From Solirubrobacterales bacterium (GTDB taxonomy: Bacteria > Actinomycetota > Thermoleophilia > Solirubrobacterales > Solirubrobacteraceae): a stretch of DNA of 7,816 nucleotides. The stretch is taken from positions 1 to 7,816 of the forward strand of contig JACDAP010000043.1 in assembly GCA_013695395.1 (NCBI GenBank). The letters are read 5' to 3'. The notes beneath the pieces are model-generated. The model did not search any database, had not been told where the DNA came from, and saw only the letters and a program-made list of their open reading frames with translations. Shown here in pieces: positions 1 through 6,788 of the stretch; positions within the stretch are counted from its first letter, which is position 1; each line of letters begins with the position of its first letter. A program made the position numbers and the translations under genes.

Positions 1-627
1 GGCCGCACGGTGGACTTCCGCCACGCGATCGTGATCATGACCTCGAACATCGGGGCCTCGGAGATCGCCCGCAACACGCCGCTGGGCTTCTCGCTCGGCG
101 ACGACGAGCACGGGATGACCTACGAGGACATGAAGGGCCGCGTCATGGGCGAGCTCAAGAAGGTCTTCCGGCCCGAGTTCCTCAACCGCATCGACGACGT
201 CATCGTCTTCCACAAGCTGCAGAAGAGCGAGATCAAGACGATCGTCGAGCTCCTGCTGCGCCGCATCAGGGAGTCACTGGCCGAGCGGGAGCTGCAGCTC
301 GACCTCACCGAGGAGGCCAAGGACCTGCTCGTCGAGAAGGGCTGGGACCCGGCGATGGGCGCCCGGCCGCTGCGGCGCGCGATCCAGCGCTACATCGAGG
401 ATCCGCTCGCCGACTTCGTGCTCCGTTCCGAGCTGCCCGCGGGTGGCACGGTGCTGGTCGACAAGGCCGACGCGGACAAGGTCGAGGAGGGCGAGCCCGA
501 GGTGAGCCTATCGATCATCCAGCCGAAGGTGCCCGCCGCGGTCGGCGGCGGTGAGGCCGCAGCGGAGCTCGAGGCGGGCTCCGATGCGCCCGAGGCCGTC
601 GAGGGCGAGGCCACCGAGGAGTCCTGA
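1..627 (+). CDS. clpC: ATP-dependent Clp protease ATP-binding subunit ClpC, C-terminal part (5' end outside window)
   Basis: The reading frame is open from base 1 and gives 208 residues before TGA at 625-627. ClpC is a cytoplasmic Hsp100/AAA+ unfoldase that threads substrates into the ClpP protease. Visible here is the end of the second AAA+ module: a sensor-1-like MTSN (residues 13-16), the FRPEFLNRID block with its arginines (56-65), then the small C-terminal D2 domain with the sensor-2 motif GARPLRR (120-126) and IEDPLAD. After about residue 180 the protein becomes an Ala/Glu-rich acidic tail, as is common in actinobacterial ClpC. The Walker A and B motifs and the N-domain lie upstream of the window. 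Family membership is very clear. ClpC rather than ClpB or ClpE is inferred from the wording of the D2 C-domain and the absence of a longer ClpB-type end. There is no frame damage, unlike the large island genes downstream. Confidence 0.95.
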   Translation, partial: GRTVDFRHAIVIMTSNIGASEIARNTPLGFSLGDDEHGMTYEDMKGRVMGELKKVFRPEFLNRIDDVIVFHKLQKSEIKTIVELLLRRIRESLAERELQLDLTEEAKDLLVEKGWDPAMGARPLRRAIQRYIEDPLADFVLRSELPAGGTVLVDKADADKVEEGEPEVSLSIIQPKVPAAVGGGEAAAELEAGSDAPEAVEGEATEES

Positions 628-649
628 GCGACCCCCGGGCCGATGTCAC

Positions 650-677
650 GCGAGGGCGGCCGTCGAGCCGCCCTCGC
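650..677 (+). terminator. Hairpin after clpC, probable transcription terminator
   Basis: A perfect 11-bp inverted repeat (GCGAGGGCGGC at 650-660, GCCGCCCTCGC at 667-677) encloses a 6-nt loop and begins 23 bases after the clpC stop. There is no T-run, so it does not look like a classical intrinsic terminator. Strong GC hairpins without a U-tract are often placed at gene ends in high-GC actinobacteria. It could also attenuate read-through into the next gene on the same strand, 59 bases further on. Confidence 0.6.
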
Positions 678-735
678 CCGCTTGAGTGACGGCTTTCCCG
701 CACGACGACCGCCCGATGGGGCAGGATGGGCACCT

Positions 736-1128
736 ATGGACGCCGATCGCCTCAAGAACATCCCGGTCTTCTCCGACCTCGACCCGTCCGCGATGTCGAT
801 CATCGCGACCTTCGCCTCGGAGGTCTCCGTCCCCGAGGGCAAGGAGCTCGTCCGCGAGGGCGACTACTCCTACGAGCTGCTGGCCATCGAGGAGGGCACC
901 GCCGAGGTGACCCGTGCTGGCGGCAAGATCGCCGACCTCGGCGCCGGCGACGTCGTCGGCGAGATCGGCGTGGTGGAGCGCGGCACGCGCAACGCGACGG
1001 TCACCGCGACCTCGGCGATGCTGCTCGTCACCCTCGACCGCTGGGACGTCAAGCGGCTCGCCAAGCAGTCCCCCGAGGTCATGGCCCACCTCAAGGAGCT
1101 GATCGAGAAGCGCAAGGCCGAGCTGTAG
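736..1128 (+). CDS. Stand-alone cyclic nucleotide-binding domain protein
   Basis: This 130-residue protein consists of a single cNMP-binding (Crp-type) beta-barrel with no helix-turn-helix, kinase or membrane part. It opens with the usual lead helix (LKNIPVFSDLDP, residues 6-17). EGTAEV follows at about 53-58, then the phosphate-binding cassette GEIGVVERGTRNA (75-87), where the cassette Glu (E76) and Arg (R85) that contact the cyclic nucleotide are kept. A C-terminal helix (about 100-130) ends in charged residues. ATG at 736 is preceded by AGGATGGG (723-730) at good ribosome-binding distance. A longer frame back to 643 would run through the clpC hairpin and has no family similarity, so I reject it. 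The likely role is a small cAMP/cGMP sensor or regulatory subunit acting through an unknown partner. It lies downstream of clpC on the same strand but across a hairpin, so it may be transcribed separately. Confidence 0.85.
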   Translation: MDADRLKNIPVFSDLDPSAMSIIATFASEVSVPEGKELVREGDYSYELLAIEEGTAEVTRAGGKIADLGAGDVVGEIGVVERGTRNATVTATSAMLLVTLDRWDVKRLAKQSPEVMAHLKELIEKRKAEL

Positions 1129-1141
1129 GACGGTCGTTGGC

Positions 1142-1163
1142 GCCGCGGCCACTCGGCCGCGGC
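1142..1163. terminator. Bidirectional hairpin terminator between convergent genes
   Basis: A perfect 9-bp stem (GCCGCGGCC at 1142-1150, GGCCGCGGC at 1155-1163) closes a 4-nt loop. It lies in the 46-base gap between the stop of the cNMP-binding gene (+) and the stop of the helicase gene (-). The placement between convergent stops and the strength of the stem support a shared terminator, although no T-run follows on either side. It also marks the border between core genes and the island. Confidence 0.65.
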
Positions 1164-1174
1164 TGTGCAGCCCG

Positions 1175-4100
1175 TCAACCTGCAGGCAGCACGGCCATCC
1201 AGCACACGACGCCGAGCTCGGAGGCGTCGAGCTTCGCCGGCACGGCCGGCGCGGAGACCGCACGGAGGCCGAACTCCATAACGACGCCGACGATGCGCAC
1301 CGCCGCGTCGTCGAGCGTGCCCGCGCCCGCCCGGACATCGGTCTCGATGGTCCCGAGCGCACGCCGGACCGCGGAGCTCCGGCCGACCGACAGCGCCTCC
1401 TCCGCTTCGTCCGCGCCCGTCGCGTAGGCGACGCCGGGGTTACGAAGCACGTCGAGCGCCCAGCGCTGCCGAGGGCCGATCGCGTCCTGCTCCTCGCGCA
1501 CGTCGGCCCGCACGTTGTGGGCGGCGACGATGTCGGCGGAGGCGAGCGTCCACGCCTGCTCGAGGTCGACGTCGTTGAGCGTGTCGCTGCCGGCCACCGA
1601 TCCGGTGGGGTCGATCCGACGCAGGATCTCGAGGTCACCGCTCAACAGCACGTCGCCTTCGCACTCGACGAAGCGCCAGTAGCGCCGTCCGTCGGGTTCC
1701 TCGGCGCTGCCCGGAGTGCGGACGGCGAAGAAGATGCCGGGGGCGCCCGTGGAGCGCCCTCCCGGAGCCTGGGTGAAGCAGGCCCCGACCCCCCAGGGAA
1801 GCCGCAGGACGCGTTCGATCTCTCCCTCCGCCGCAGCCCGCTCGAGGAGCCGTCGCAGCTGCTCACCAACGAAGGCCCCTGATTCGCTTTCACCCTCGTC
1901 GAGCAGGTCTGCGTCGCCGTCGGCCAGGCGGTCCGCGTACGTCCGCAGTTCGCGCTCGAGGTCGGATTCGATCACCTCGGACTCCATGCCGTAGACGCCA
2001 CCGGCCGCGACGATCTTCGACTGGATGCGTGCCTCGAGCCCGAGCAGCCGTTCGAGATCGCCCGCCTCCGGAAGCATCGTGGCGAGCAGCACCTCCTCGT
2101 GCGGCGAACGGAGGCGGATGACGCGACCGTTGCGCTGGACGACACGCTGCGGGTTCCACGGCATGTCGTAGGAGACGACGGCCTGCGCCTGCTGGAGGTT
2201 CTGTCCCTCGGAGAGCACATCGGTGGAGAGCAGCAGGCCGACCTCGCCCTCCGGCGGCTCGTAGCCCTCTCGGACGACGGTGTCGGGGGTGAACCGGGAG
2301 AGCGCGCGGGTGCGCTCGTCGGGGCTGGACTCGGATCCGATGACCATGATCCGCTCGCGCCGCCCACCTCGGCGGGGAGATGCTCGTGGAGGTAGCGGAT
2401 CGTCGCCCCGTACGTCGCGAACACGGCGATCTTCTCCGCCGGTGACTGCTCGAGCAGCGTGACGAGCGCGGCGAGCTTCGGGTCGTCCGCCGGTTCGACC
2501 TTGGAGAGCTCGTCGCGCATCGCGGCCAGTTGGGCTCGGTCCGAGGCCACCGCTCCCCGGTAGGCCGGATCGAACGCCGAAGCAGGGCGGGCGTCGTCGT
2601 CGTCCGCGATGGCTTCGGCGATCGAGCCGGCCAGGCCGCTCTCCTCCAGCCCGACGGCGGCATCACGCAGGGCGTCCCCGGAGAGGACGGTTCCGGCGTC
2701 CCAGGCGGCCAGGAACGCCTCGTGGGCGGCGAGCATGCGCTCGACGGTGGCCAGGCACGCAGCCCAGCAGGACTCGAAGCGCTTGAGCACACCGGAACGC
2801 AGCAGCCCGGCGAGCTGGGTCTCGACGGCGCGCTCGGACCCGGCGAGCTCGTAGCTGCTCGGCGTGTACCGGGCCATGCTCAGCGCGTCGATCGCGGTCG
2901 CGACGCGGTCGAGCAGGCCGGGGTGGGCGGCGTCGAGGTCGTAGCGGTGGGTGCGGAGATGGGGAGTGGGGAACCGGACCGGGGTCCCGTCGGCGAACTG
3001 CTGACCGGCGTACTCGCTCTCGATGAAGGTCCGGTCGCGGCGGACGGAGATCGCGTCGGCCAGGGGGAAGAGGACGTCGGGGTTCAGCGCCTCCGGGTCG
3101 CGTTCGTTCGCTCCGGCCTGCAGGAAGAGCTCGCGCACCGAGTCGATGCCGTGGGCGGCGAACGCCTTGTCGTGCCGCGCGAAGAGCATCACCAGGTGGT
3201 AGAGGTCCCAGAGCCCGTTGTTGATCGGCGTGGCGGTCAGGAGCACGAGCTGCTTGCGGGAGCCGCCGAGGAGGCGCTCCATGGCCCGGTACCAGGTCGT
3301 GTCGGCGTTGCGCAGGGCGTGCGCCTCGTCCACGATCACGAGGCGGTAGGCGTCCTTGGTGTTGTGGAGAACCCGACGCGCGTTCGGTGCGCCGGGTGCG
3401 AGCTGCTCGTCGGCGGCGAGTTCGTTGAACGAGATCACCTGCGCGGGAAGCTTGGTCTGCACGATCCGTTCCGCCCAGCGCTTGGCGAGCTGCGCGGGGG
3501 CGACGATGAGCGCGTAGACGCCGTCCTCCTTGGTGCGCTCCTCGACGAAGGCGAGCCCGATCTCCGTCTTGCCGGTCCCGACGCCGTCGGCGTAGACGAC
3601 GCCGTCATGGCGCTGGCAGATCACCCGGGCACGCTCGTAGCCGTGGCGCTGGAAGGGCGCGAGCTGCAGCATCGTCGGCCGGGTGGCGCGCTCCGCCTCG
3701 TCCAGCGGTGGCTCCTGCAGCTCGAGCAGGACGCGGAGGTAGATCGTCGCCGGGTCGATCAGGCCGGGGTCGGGGAACAGGAGCGCGCGCAGCTCCTCCT
3801 CGTAGTCCTGCGCGAGCTCCCAGATCCCGTCGAACCAGGCGACGGCCGCGTTGGCCACCGGCACCGAGTAGTCGGTGAGCCCGAGCTCGAGGTTGTGCCG
3901 GAGGCCGGCGCCGGTCAGGTTGGCGGAGGTGACCAGCGCGGCCCGGGCGTCGGGCGGCGATCCGAAGAGGTAGGCCTTGCCGTGCAGGAACTGCTCCACA
4001 TAGCGACGGACCTGCACCTCGGGTCGCGCCAGCCACTCGTCCACCTCCTGGAGCCGCTCGGCCGCCCGGGAAGGGGGGAAGCGCGAGAGGTCGCGCTCCT

Positions 4101-4362
4101 GGCGCCGCCGCTCGCGGTGCGCGTCGAACAGGCCGAGGGGGCTCGCCGCCCCGAGCCCGGGATCGGGCTCGGCTCCGATGAGCAGCCGGATCGGTCGCCC
4201 GTCGGCCAGACGCGCCAGATGATGGAGCCCGTCGAGGTTGACGTAGCCGGTGGCGATCGCGAGCGGGTGCTGCGGCCCGATGTCCCCGATCAGGTAGGTG
4301 AGCCCGTCGGCGTGGACGCCGTCGAGGCTGCGGTTGTCGAGGATGTAGGGCCGGGCGTCCAT
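1175..4362 (-). CDS. PLD-nuclease/SNF2-helicase fusion, defence-type, with one frameshift near 2358
   Basis: Reconstructed with one base restored, the product is 1062 residues. Residues 1 to about 190 form a phospholipase-D-type nuclease domain with HGK (127-129) and SANLTGAGL (146-154), the HxK...SxN signature. Residues 225-400 are a SNF2/SF2 ATPase domain: Walker A GVGTGKT (260-266), DEAH (345-348) and motif III LLTATPINN (374-382). The second RecA lobe starts at about 640 (EKIAVFATYG) and has motif V STDVLSEGQN (713-722) and motif VI QRNGRVIRLR (743-752). The last 300 or so residues match nothing I know and may recognise DNA or contact partners. The frame breaks after codon 668: from there the first frame becomes nonsense, while the true sequence resumes one base out of step and runs to TGA at 1175-1177. 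If the break is real, the protein loses motifs V and VI and should be dead. A PLD-helicase architecture is known from the type IV restriction enzyme SauUSI and from other anti-phage loci. The start is at 4362, 21 bp after gene X. Confidence 0.88.
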
Positions 4363-4370
4363 GGGGTCGG

Positions 4371-4376
4371 ACGCTA
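4371..4376 (-). promoter_or_regulatory. Possible -10 box for a leaderless helicase transcript
   Basis: On the minus strand TAGCGT fits TANNNT and is followed by exactly 8 bases and the ATG at 4362. No Shine-Dalgarno sequence is visible before this ATG. In actinobacteria a -10 hexamer this close to the start codon often marks leaderless mRNA. I see no convincing -35 element, and the gene could simply be co-transcribed with gene X. Confidence 0.3.
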
Positions 4377-4383
4377 CCCGCAG

Positions 4384-5357
4384 CTATGACTCGCTGAGGT
4401 GCTCGGCGATCTCGTCCTCGATGTCGGCGGCCGTCGCGGGGCACCGGAGGCGCATGCGCTTCACGGGGACGCGATCGTCTGCCTGGATCGGGATCCCCCA
4501 GAGCGTCTTCATGTCGAGCAGGCCGTGGTCCGTTGGGTGGAGGAGGAAGGCCGATGCTGGGACGGGGCACTTGGCGTTGTGGTTGTCAAGCGAGGCTCGA
4601 AGTCCGACGACGATCTTGCGCGTCCAGTCCGTGACGGGTCGCTGCGCCGCCGGTGTGGCTGACGAGACCTGGTCGTGCGTCAGGAGGTAGCCAAGCTCGC
4701 CGACGGCGACGCCCCGCGTGCGCAACTGATCCGTCGGAAGCCAGCCGGGCACGGGGTGCAGCGAAGCGGCCGCCAGGGTGGTCAGCCGCGCCGTCTCCGT
4801 CAACGAGCGCTCGTCGGTGGTGACAACCGCGACCCAGCATCGCTCGTCGTCACGCTCGACCGTGACCCGCATCGCTCCCAACACCGCGCAGGCCGAGCCG
4901 TCGGTGGCGTGGCACGCCTCCCGTTCAAGGAGGGGAACGCATACGACGAGTAGTTCTACGAGCGCCGCGGTGTCGTCGCTTCGCACTCGTCGCTCGTCGT
5001 GGGCGCACGGCCGGAGGGCGCCGCGTTCTGCCAGCTCGTTGATGACGTTGGGCAACCCTTCGGGGTCGGCTTGGTGAGCGACCACCCAGAGGATCCGCTC
5101 GGCGCCGTCCACACGGCAATCGCTCCCTCGCCCTGACTGGACGCGATGATCTGGCACCCCGCGTCTCCGGTAGGGCTCTCGGGCAGGCACGCAGGATCCA
5201 TCGCCTCGCGGAGGATCGCTCCCAAGGGGCTCGAGGCCGTGCCCAGCATCGGGGTATCCCTGTCCAAGCCGAGGTCTTCGGCCATGCATCGACCGGTGAC
5301 GCGCAACGTCCACGCAGATGCCCGCAGATACCCGTGGCGTGCGCTGAGCCTGCTCAT
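4384..5357 (-). CDS. Gene X: unrecognised protein of about 325 aa upstream of the helicase, frameshifted near 5103
   Basis: I do not recognise this family. Two frames join to give one natural-looking protein. ATG at 5357 yields 85 residues ending in a passage that reads IAVWTA. One base out of step, the sequence continues ERILWVVAHQADPEGLPNVI and runs 239 residues to TAG at 4384-4386. The upstream extension of the second frame (to about 5313) is Arg/Pro/Gly-rich nonsense, and so is the downstream extension of the first frame. The protein looks soluble: there is no signal peptide, membrane helix or clear ATP-binding motif. It has scattered cysteines without zinc-finger spacing. The C-terminal quarter (SAFLLHPTDHGLLDMKTLWG) is the most distinctive part and a good search seed. 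It ends 21 bp before the helicase on the same strand, so a partner, specificity or regulatory subunit of that enzyme is a reasonable inference. An unrelated cargo gene is the alternative. Confidence 0.6.
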
Positions 5358-5365
5358 CAGGGGAA

Positions 5366-5371
5366 ACCCTA
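5366..5371 (-). promoter_or_regulatory. Possible -10 box for a leaderless gene X transcript
   Basis: On the minus strand TAGGGT (TANNNT) is followed by 8 bases and the ATG at 5357, the same spacing as before the helicase start. No good Shine-Dalgarno sequence is seen. The nearest -35-like TTGAAG is about 24 bases upstream, which is too far. It is therefore supported by the -10 spacing and the parallel with the helicase start only. Confidence 0.3.
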
Positions 5372-5431
5372 CGGATCGCACCGGCGGGTCTTCGGCTTCA
5401 AGTCCTGGCGTTCCGGTACGGCCGAGTGCTA

Positions 5432-5490
5432 CTGTCACAGCGTCACAGGTGTCACGGTGTGCCGAGAGGGTACGACCGGTGTAGTGACAG
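5432..5490. promoter_or_regulatory. GTCAC repeat cluster in divergent intergenic region, candidate operator
   Basis: The 168 bases between gene X (-) and the RHH-like gene (+) contain three direct copies of GTCAC at 5434, 5442 and 5451, spaced 8 and 9 bases (GTCACAGC, GTCACAGGT, GTCACGGT). An inverted copy, GTGACAG at 5484-5490, is the exact reverse complement of CTGTCAC at 5432-5438. A weak extended -10 for the + strand gene (TGCTACTGT, 5427-5435) overlaps the first repeat. Short repeated half-sites next to a ribbon-helix-helix gene are typical of autoregulated operators. The binding protein and the regulation are inferred. Confidence 0.45.
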
Positions 5491-5503
5491 GACCACCACG
5501 ACG

Positions 5504-5516
5504 GCCCCGCAGGGGC
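5504..5516 (+). other. Small hairpin just before the RHH-like gene start
   Basis: GCCCC (5504-5508) and GGGGC (5512-5516) form a 5-bp stem with a 3-nt loop, 9 bases before the ATG at 5526. The stem includes the AGGGG that could serve as ribosome-binding site for that ATG, so it might damp translation. Short GC stems are common by chance in DNA of this composition, so confidence is low. Confidence 0.2.
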
Positions 5517-5525
5517 TTGGAGCAG

Positions 5526-5879
5526 ATGATCAAGATGAAGACGTCCACGATGCGAGTCACCGAGACGGTCCGCGATGAGGTCACCCGCATGTCCCAGCTC
5601 TGCGGTGACCAGCCGGCCGTGCTGCTCGAGCGCGCCTGGAACGAGTACCTGATCAACCATCGTGAGCAGTTCGCCGCCGACCTTGAGGCGGCGGCCCAGC
5701 TCGTCCGCAACGGCTCCACCGATGATCTCGTGGCGTTCGTCCAGGATGCCCACCACACCGTGGTGATCGACGAGAACGATCTCGGTGGTCCGGCCGACGA
5801 GCGGACCGTGCGGCTCTTCGAGAAGGCCGCAGCCTCGTTGGCGGAGACCCGTTCCTCCGGGCGCCTCGTGGAACGCTAG
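5526..5879 (+). CDS. Small ribbon-helix-helix (CopG/DUF1778-like) DNA-binding protein, putative regulator or antitoxin
   Basis: The product is 117 residues. Residues 4-45 read like a ribbon-helix-helix domain: a short beta strand (TSTMRV), helix A (TETVRDEVTRMSQLCG), a turn, and helix B (PAVLLERAWNEYLINHREQF). An Ala/Leu-rich helix and an acidic/hydrophobic tail follow (to about 117); tails like this often bind a toxin in RHH antitoxins. ATG at 5526 is chosen because the family similarity starts here; ATG at 5535 is almost as likely, with GGAG at 5519-5522. An upstream frame back to 5334 is not protein-like. It is the only + strand gene in the island. It is divergent from gene X across the GTCAC repeats and convergent with the GNAT-like gene, with 2 bases between stops. 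It could repress gene X and the helicase, or neutralise a neighbour. Function is inferred from fold only. Confidence 0.7.
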   Translation: MIKMKTSTMRVTETVRDEVTRMSQLCGDQPAVLLERAWNEYLINHREQFAADLEAAAQLVRNGSTDDLVAFVQDAHHTVVIDENDLGGPADERTVRLFEKAAASLAETRSSGRLVER

Positions 5880-5881
5880 GG

Positions 5882-6427
5882 CTACGGCAGCTCGAGGAAC
5901 ATCCGCTTGAGCGGGCGTTCCTCGGTGCCGCCGTGGAGTCGGGTCTTCGACGCCCGCGCCCCATAGTGCTTCGCCCACATGTCGGCGGTCTCGATGTCGA
6001 AGGGATCCAGGGCGAGGACGGTGGCTGCGATGGTCGACGCGGTCTCGCCCGCCAATCCAACCGCCTGTAGCAACAGCCACTCGCCGTCGACATCCGGGCG
6101 CGGGGTCTTCACGATCCAGGTCAACAGGACTGCGGGCTGGGTGGGGCGCTGCTGCGGTGGGTCGAGCCGCTTGAGATGGCTGGACCGGAGCTCGATCTGT
6201 CCCATCGCGAGCGAGAAGAACCCGAGCAGCTCGCCGTCGCGGATCCAGAGATAGGGGACGGACTCGCCCCGTAGCCCGTCGGTGACGAGCCAGGCGTGCG
6301 CCGCCCGGGCGGCGTCGCGCTCACCCGGGTCGAACCGGTCGATCATCGCGACGTACCCGGGCTCGGCGTTGGCCAGGGCCGCGTTCCAGCGCACCAGCAA
6401 GTCACGCGAGGAGTCGGCGACGCTCAT
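5882..6427 (-). CDS. GNAT-like acetyltransferase-fold protein (degenerate acetyl-CoA loop)
   Basis: The product is 181 residues. The order of segments resembles a GNAT fold. Residues 59-80 hold the hairpin strands (YLWIRDGELLGFFSLAMG). Residues 99-126 hold the central strand plus the helix that normally follows the acetyl-CoA loop (AVLLTWIVKTP, then WLLLQAVGLA). Residues 135-160 hold the late strand and helix with WAKHYGA, a counterpart of the usual FYxxxGF, and a closing strand LKRMFLEL is at 173-180. The canonical R/Q-x-x-G-x-G/A loop is not visible: it reads TPRPDVDGEW, so activity is uncertain. The start at 6427 overlaps the DUF3024 stop by 4 bases (ATGA), indicating translational coupling. 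GNAT toxins of the TacT type pair with RHH antitoxins, and an RHH-like gene is adjacent here, though convergent rather than upstream. It may instead be a non-catalytic member of the methylase operon. Confidence 0.6.
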   Translation of the reverse strand: MSVADSSRDLLVRWNAALANAEPGYVAMIDRFDPGERDAARAAHAWLVTDGLRGESVPYLWIRDGELLGFFSLAMGQIELRSSHLKRLDPPQQRPTQPAVLLTWIVKTPRPDVDGEWLLLQAVGLAGETASTIAATVLALDPFDIETADMWAKHYGARASKTRLHGGTEERPLKRMFLELP

Positions 6428-6777
6428 CCCCAGAACGCGCACATGGGGTCGCGTTCGATCTCCTCGATCAGAACCTCGATCTTCGCGGAGGGGCCGACGA
6501 ACGGGTAGCGGCGGAACTTCGGCGGGTCGATCGGGCCGCGGAAGTTTCGGGAGTAGAGCGTCCAGACGCCGGTCCGCATCGTGTAGCGCAGGCGGGCGAG
6601 CGCCGACCGCGTCCAGTCGGGTCCGTAGTCCTCCCGCCACGGCGCGCGCACCTCGACGATCGTGGCGGCACCGGGGCTCAGCTCGAGCTCAACGCGCACC
6701 TGGTCGAGCGCCCGGTCCGGGACCCGGGCCTGGCAGAAGTCGCGGAGCTTCTCGACGTCGTGCTCGGGGAGGGGCAC
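6424..6777 (-). CDS. DUF3024 family protein
   Basis: The product is 117 residues, the usual size for DUF3024. Family hallmarks in order are a start reading PLPEHDVEKLRDFCQARVP, the APWRED block (about 44-49), the central ARLRYTMRTGVWTLYSR (about 60-76) in which a Phe/Leu-Arg-Tyr and Trp-Thr-Leu-Tyr pattern is conserved, and the end DPMCAFWG. The molecular function of DUF3024 is not established as far as I know. GTG at 6777 is taken as start because the PLPE opening follows directly; the frame extends further upstream but through the methylase C-terminus. It begins 11 bp after the methylase stop and overlaps the GNAT-like gene by 4 bp, so it is the middle member of a three-gene operon. That context suggests an accessory role in the modification system. 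Confidence 0.85.
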   Translation of the reverse strand: MPLPEHDVEKLRDFCQARVPDRALDQVRVELELSPGAATIVEVRAPWREDYGPDWTRSALARLRYTMRTGVWTLYSRNFRGPIDPPKFRRYPFVGPSAKIEVLIEEIERDPMCAFWG

Positions 6778-6788
6778 GGCGGTCGCGG

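Noticed and set aside
643..735. Upstream extension of the cNMP-binding protein to ATG 643
   Set aside because: The extra 31 residues are encoded by the clpC hairpin region. The domain starts at ATG 736, behind AGGATGGG.
736..1128. The cNMP-binding protein as a cyclic-nucleotide defence effector (Pycsar/CBASS type)
   Set aside because: It has no effector domain and no cyclase next to it, and lies on the core side of the hairpin. A host regulatory protein is simpler.
646..1638. Minus-strand open frame across the cNMP-binding gene and the helicase end
   Set aside because: It runs opposite a clear cNMP-binding domain and through the hairpins. Its composition is Arg/Ser/Pro-rich low-complexity.
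2350..2366. Programmed ribosomal frameshifting in the helicase
   Set aside because: There is no slippery heptamer or downstream pseudoknot that I can see. Gene X and the methylase show the same kind of lesion, which favours error or decay.
2530..4389. Long open frame on the + strand (about 619 codons) opposite the helicase
   Set aside because: It is a mirror of the helicase codons, rich in Gly/Val/Arg/Glu without any motif. The minus strand carries all helicase and PLD motifs.
5432..5460. CRISPR or minisatellite reading of the GTCAC repeats
   Set aside because: Units are only 8-9 bases with three copies and no spacers, so an operator-like cluster fits better.
5146..5484. + strand open frame opposite the start of gene X and into the intergenic region
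   Set aside because: It has no ribosome-binding site or protein-like pattern. The minus strand gives the more natural protein and connects to the rest of gene X.
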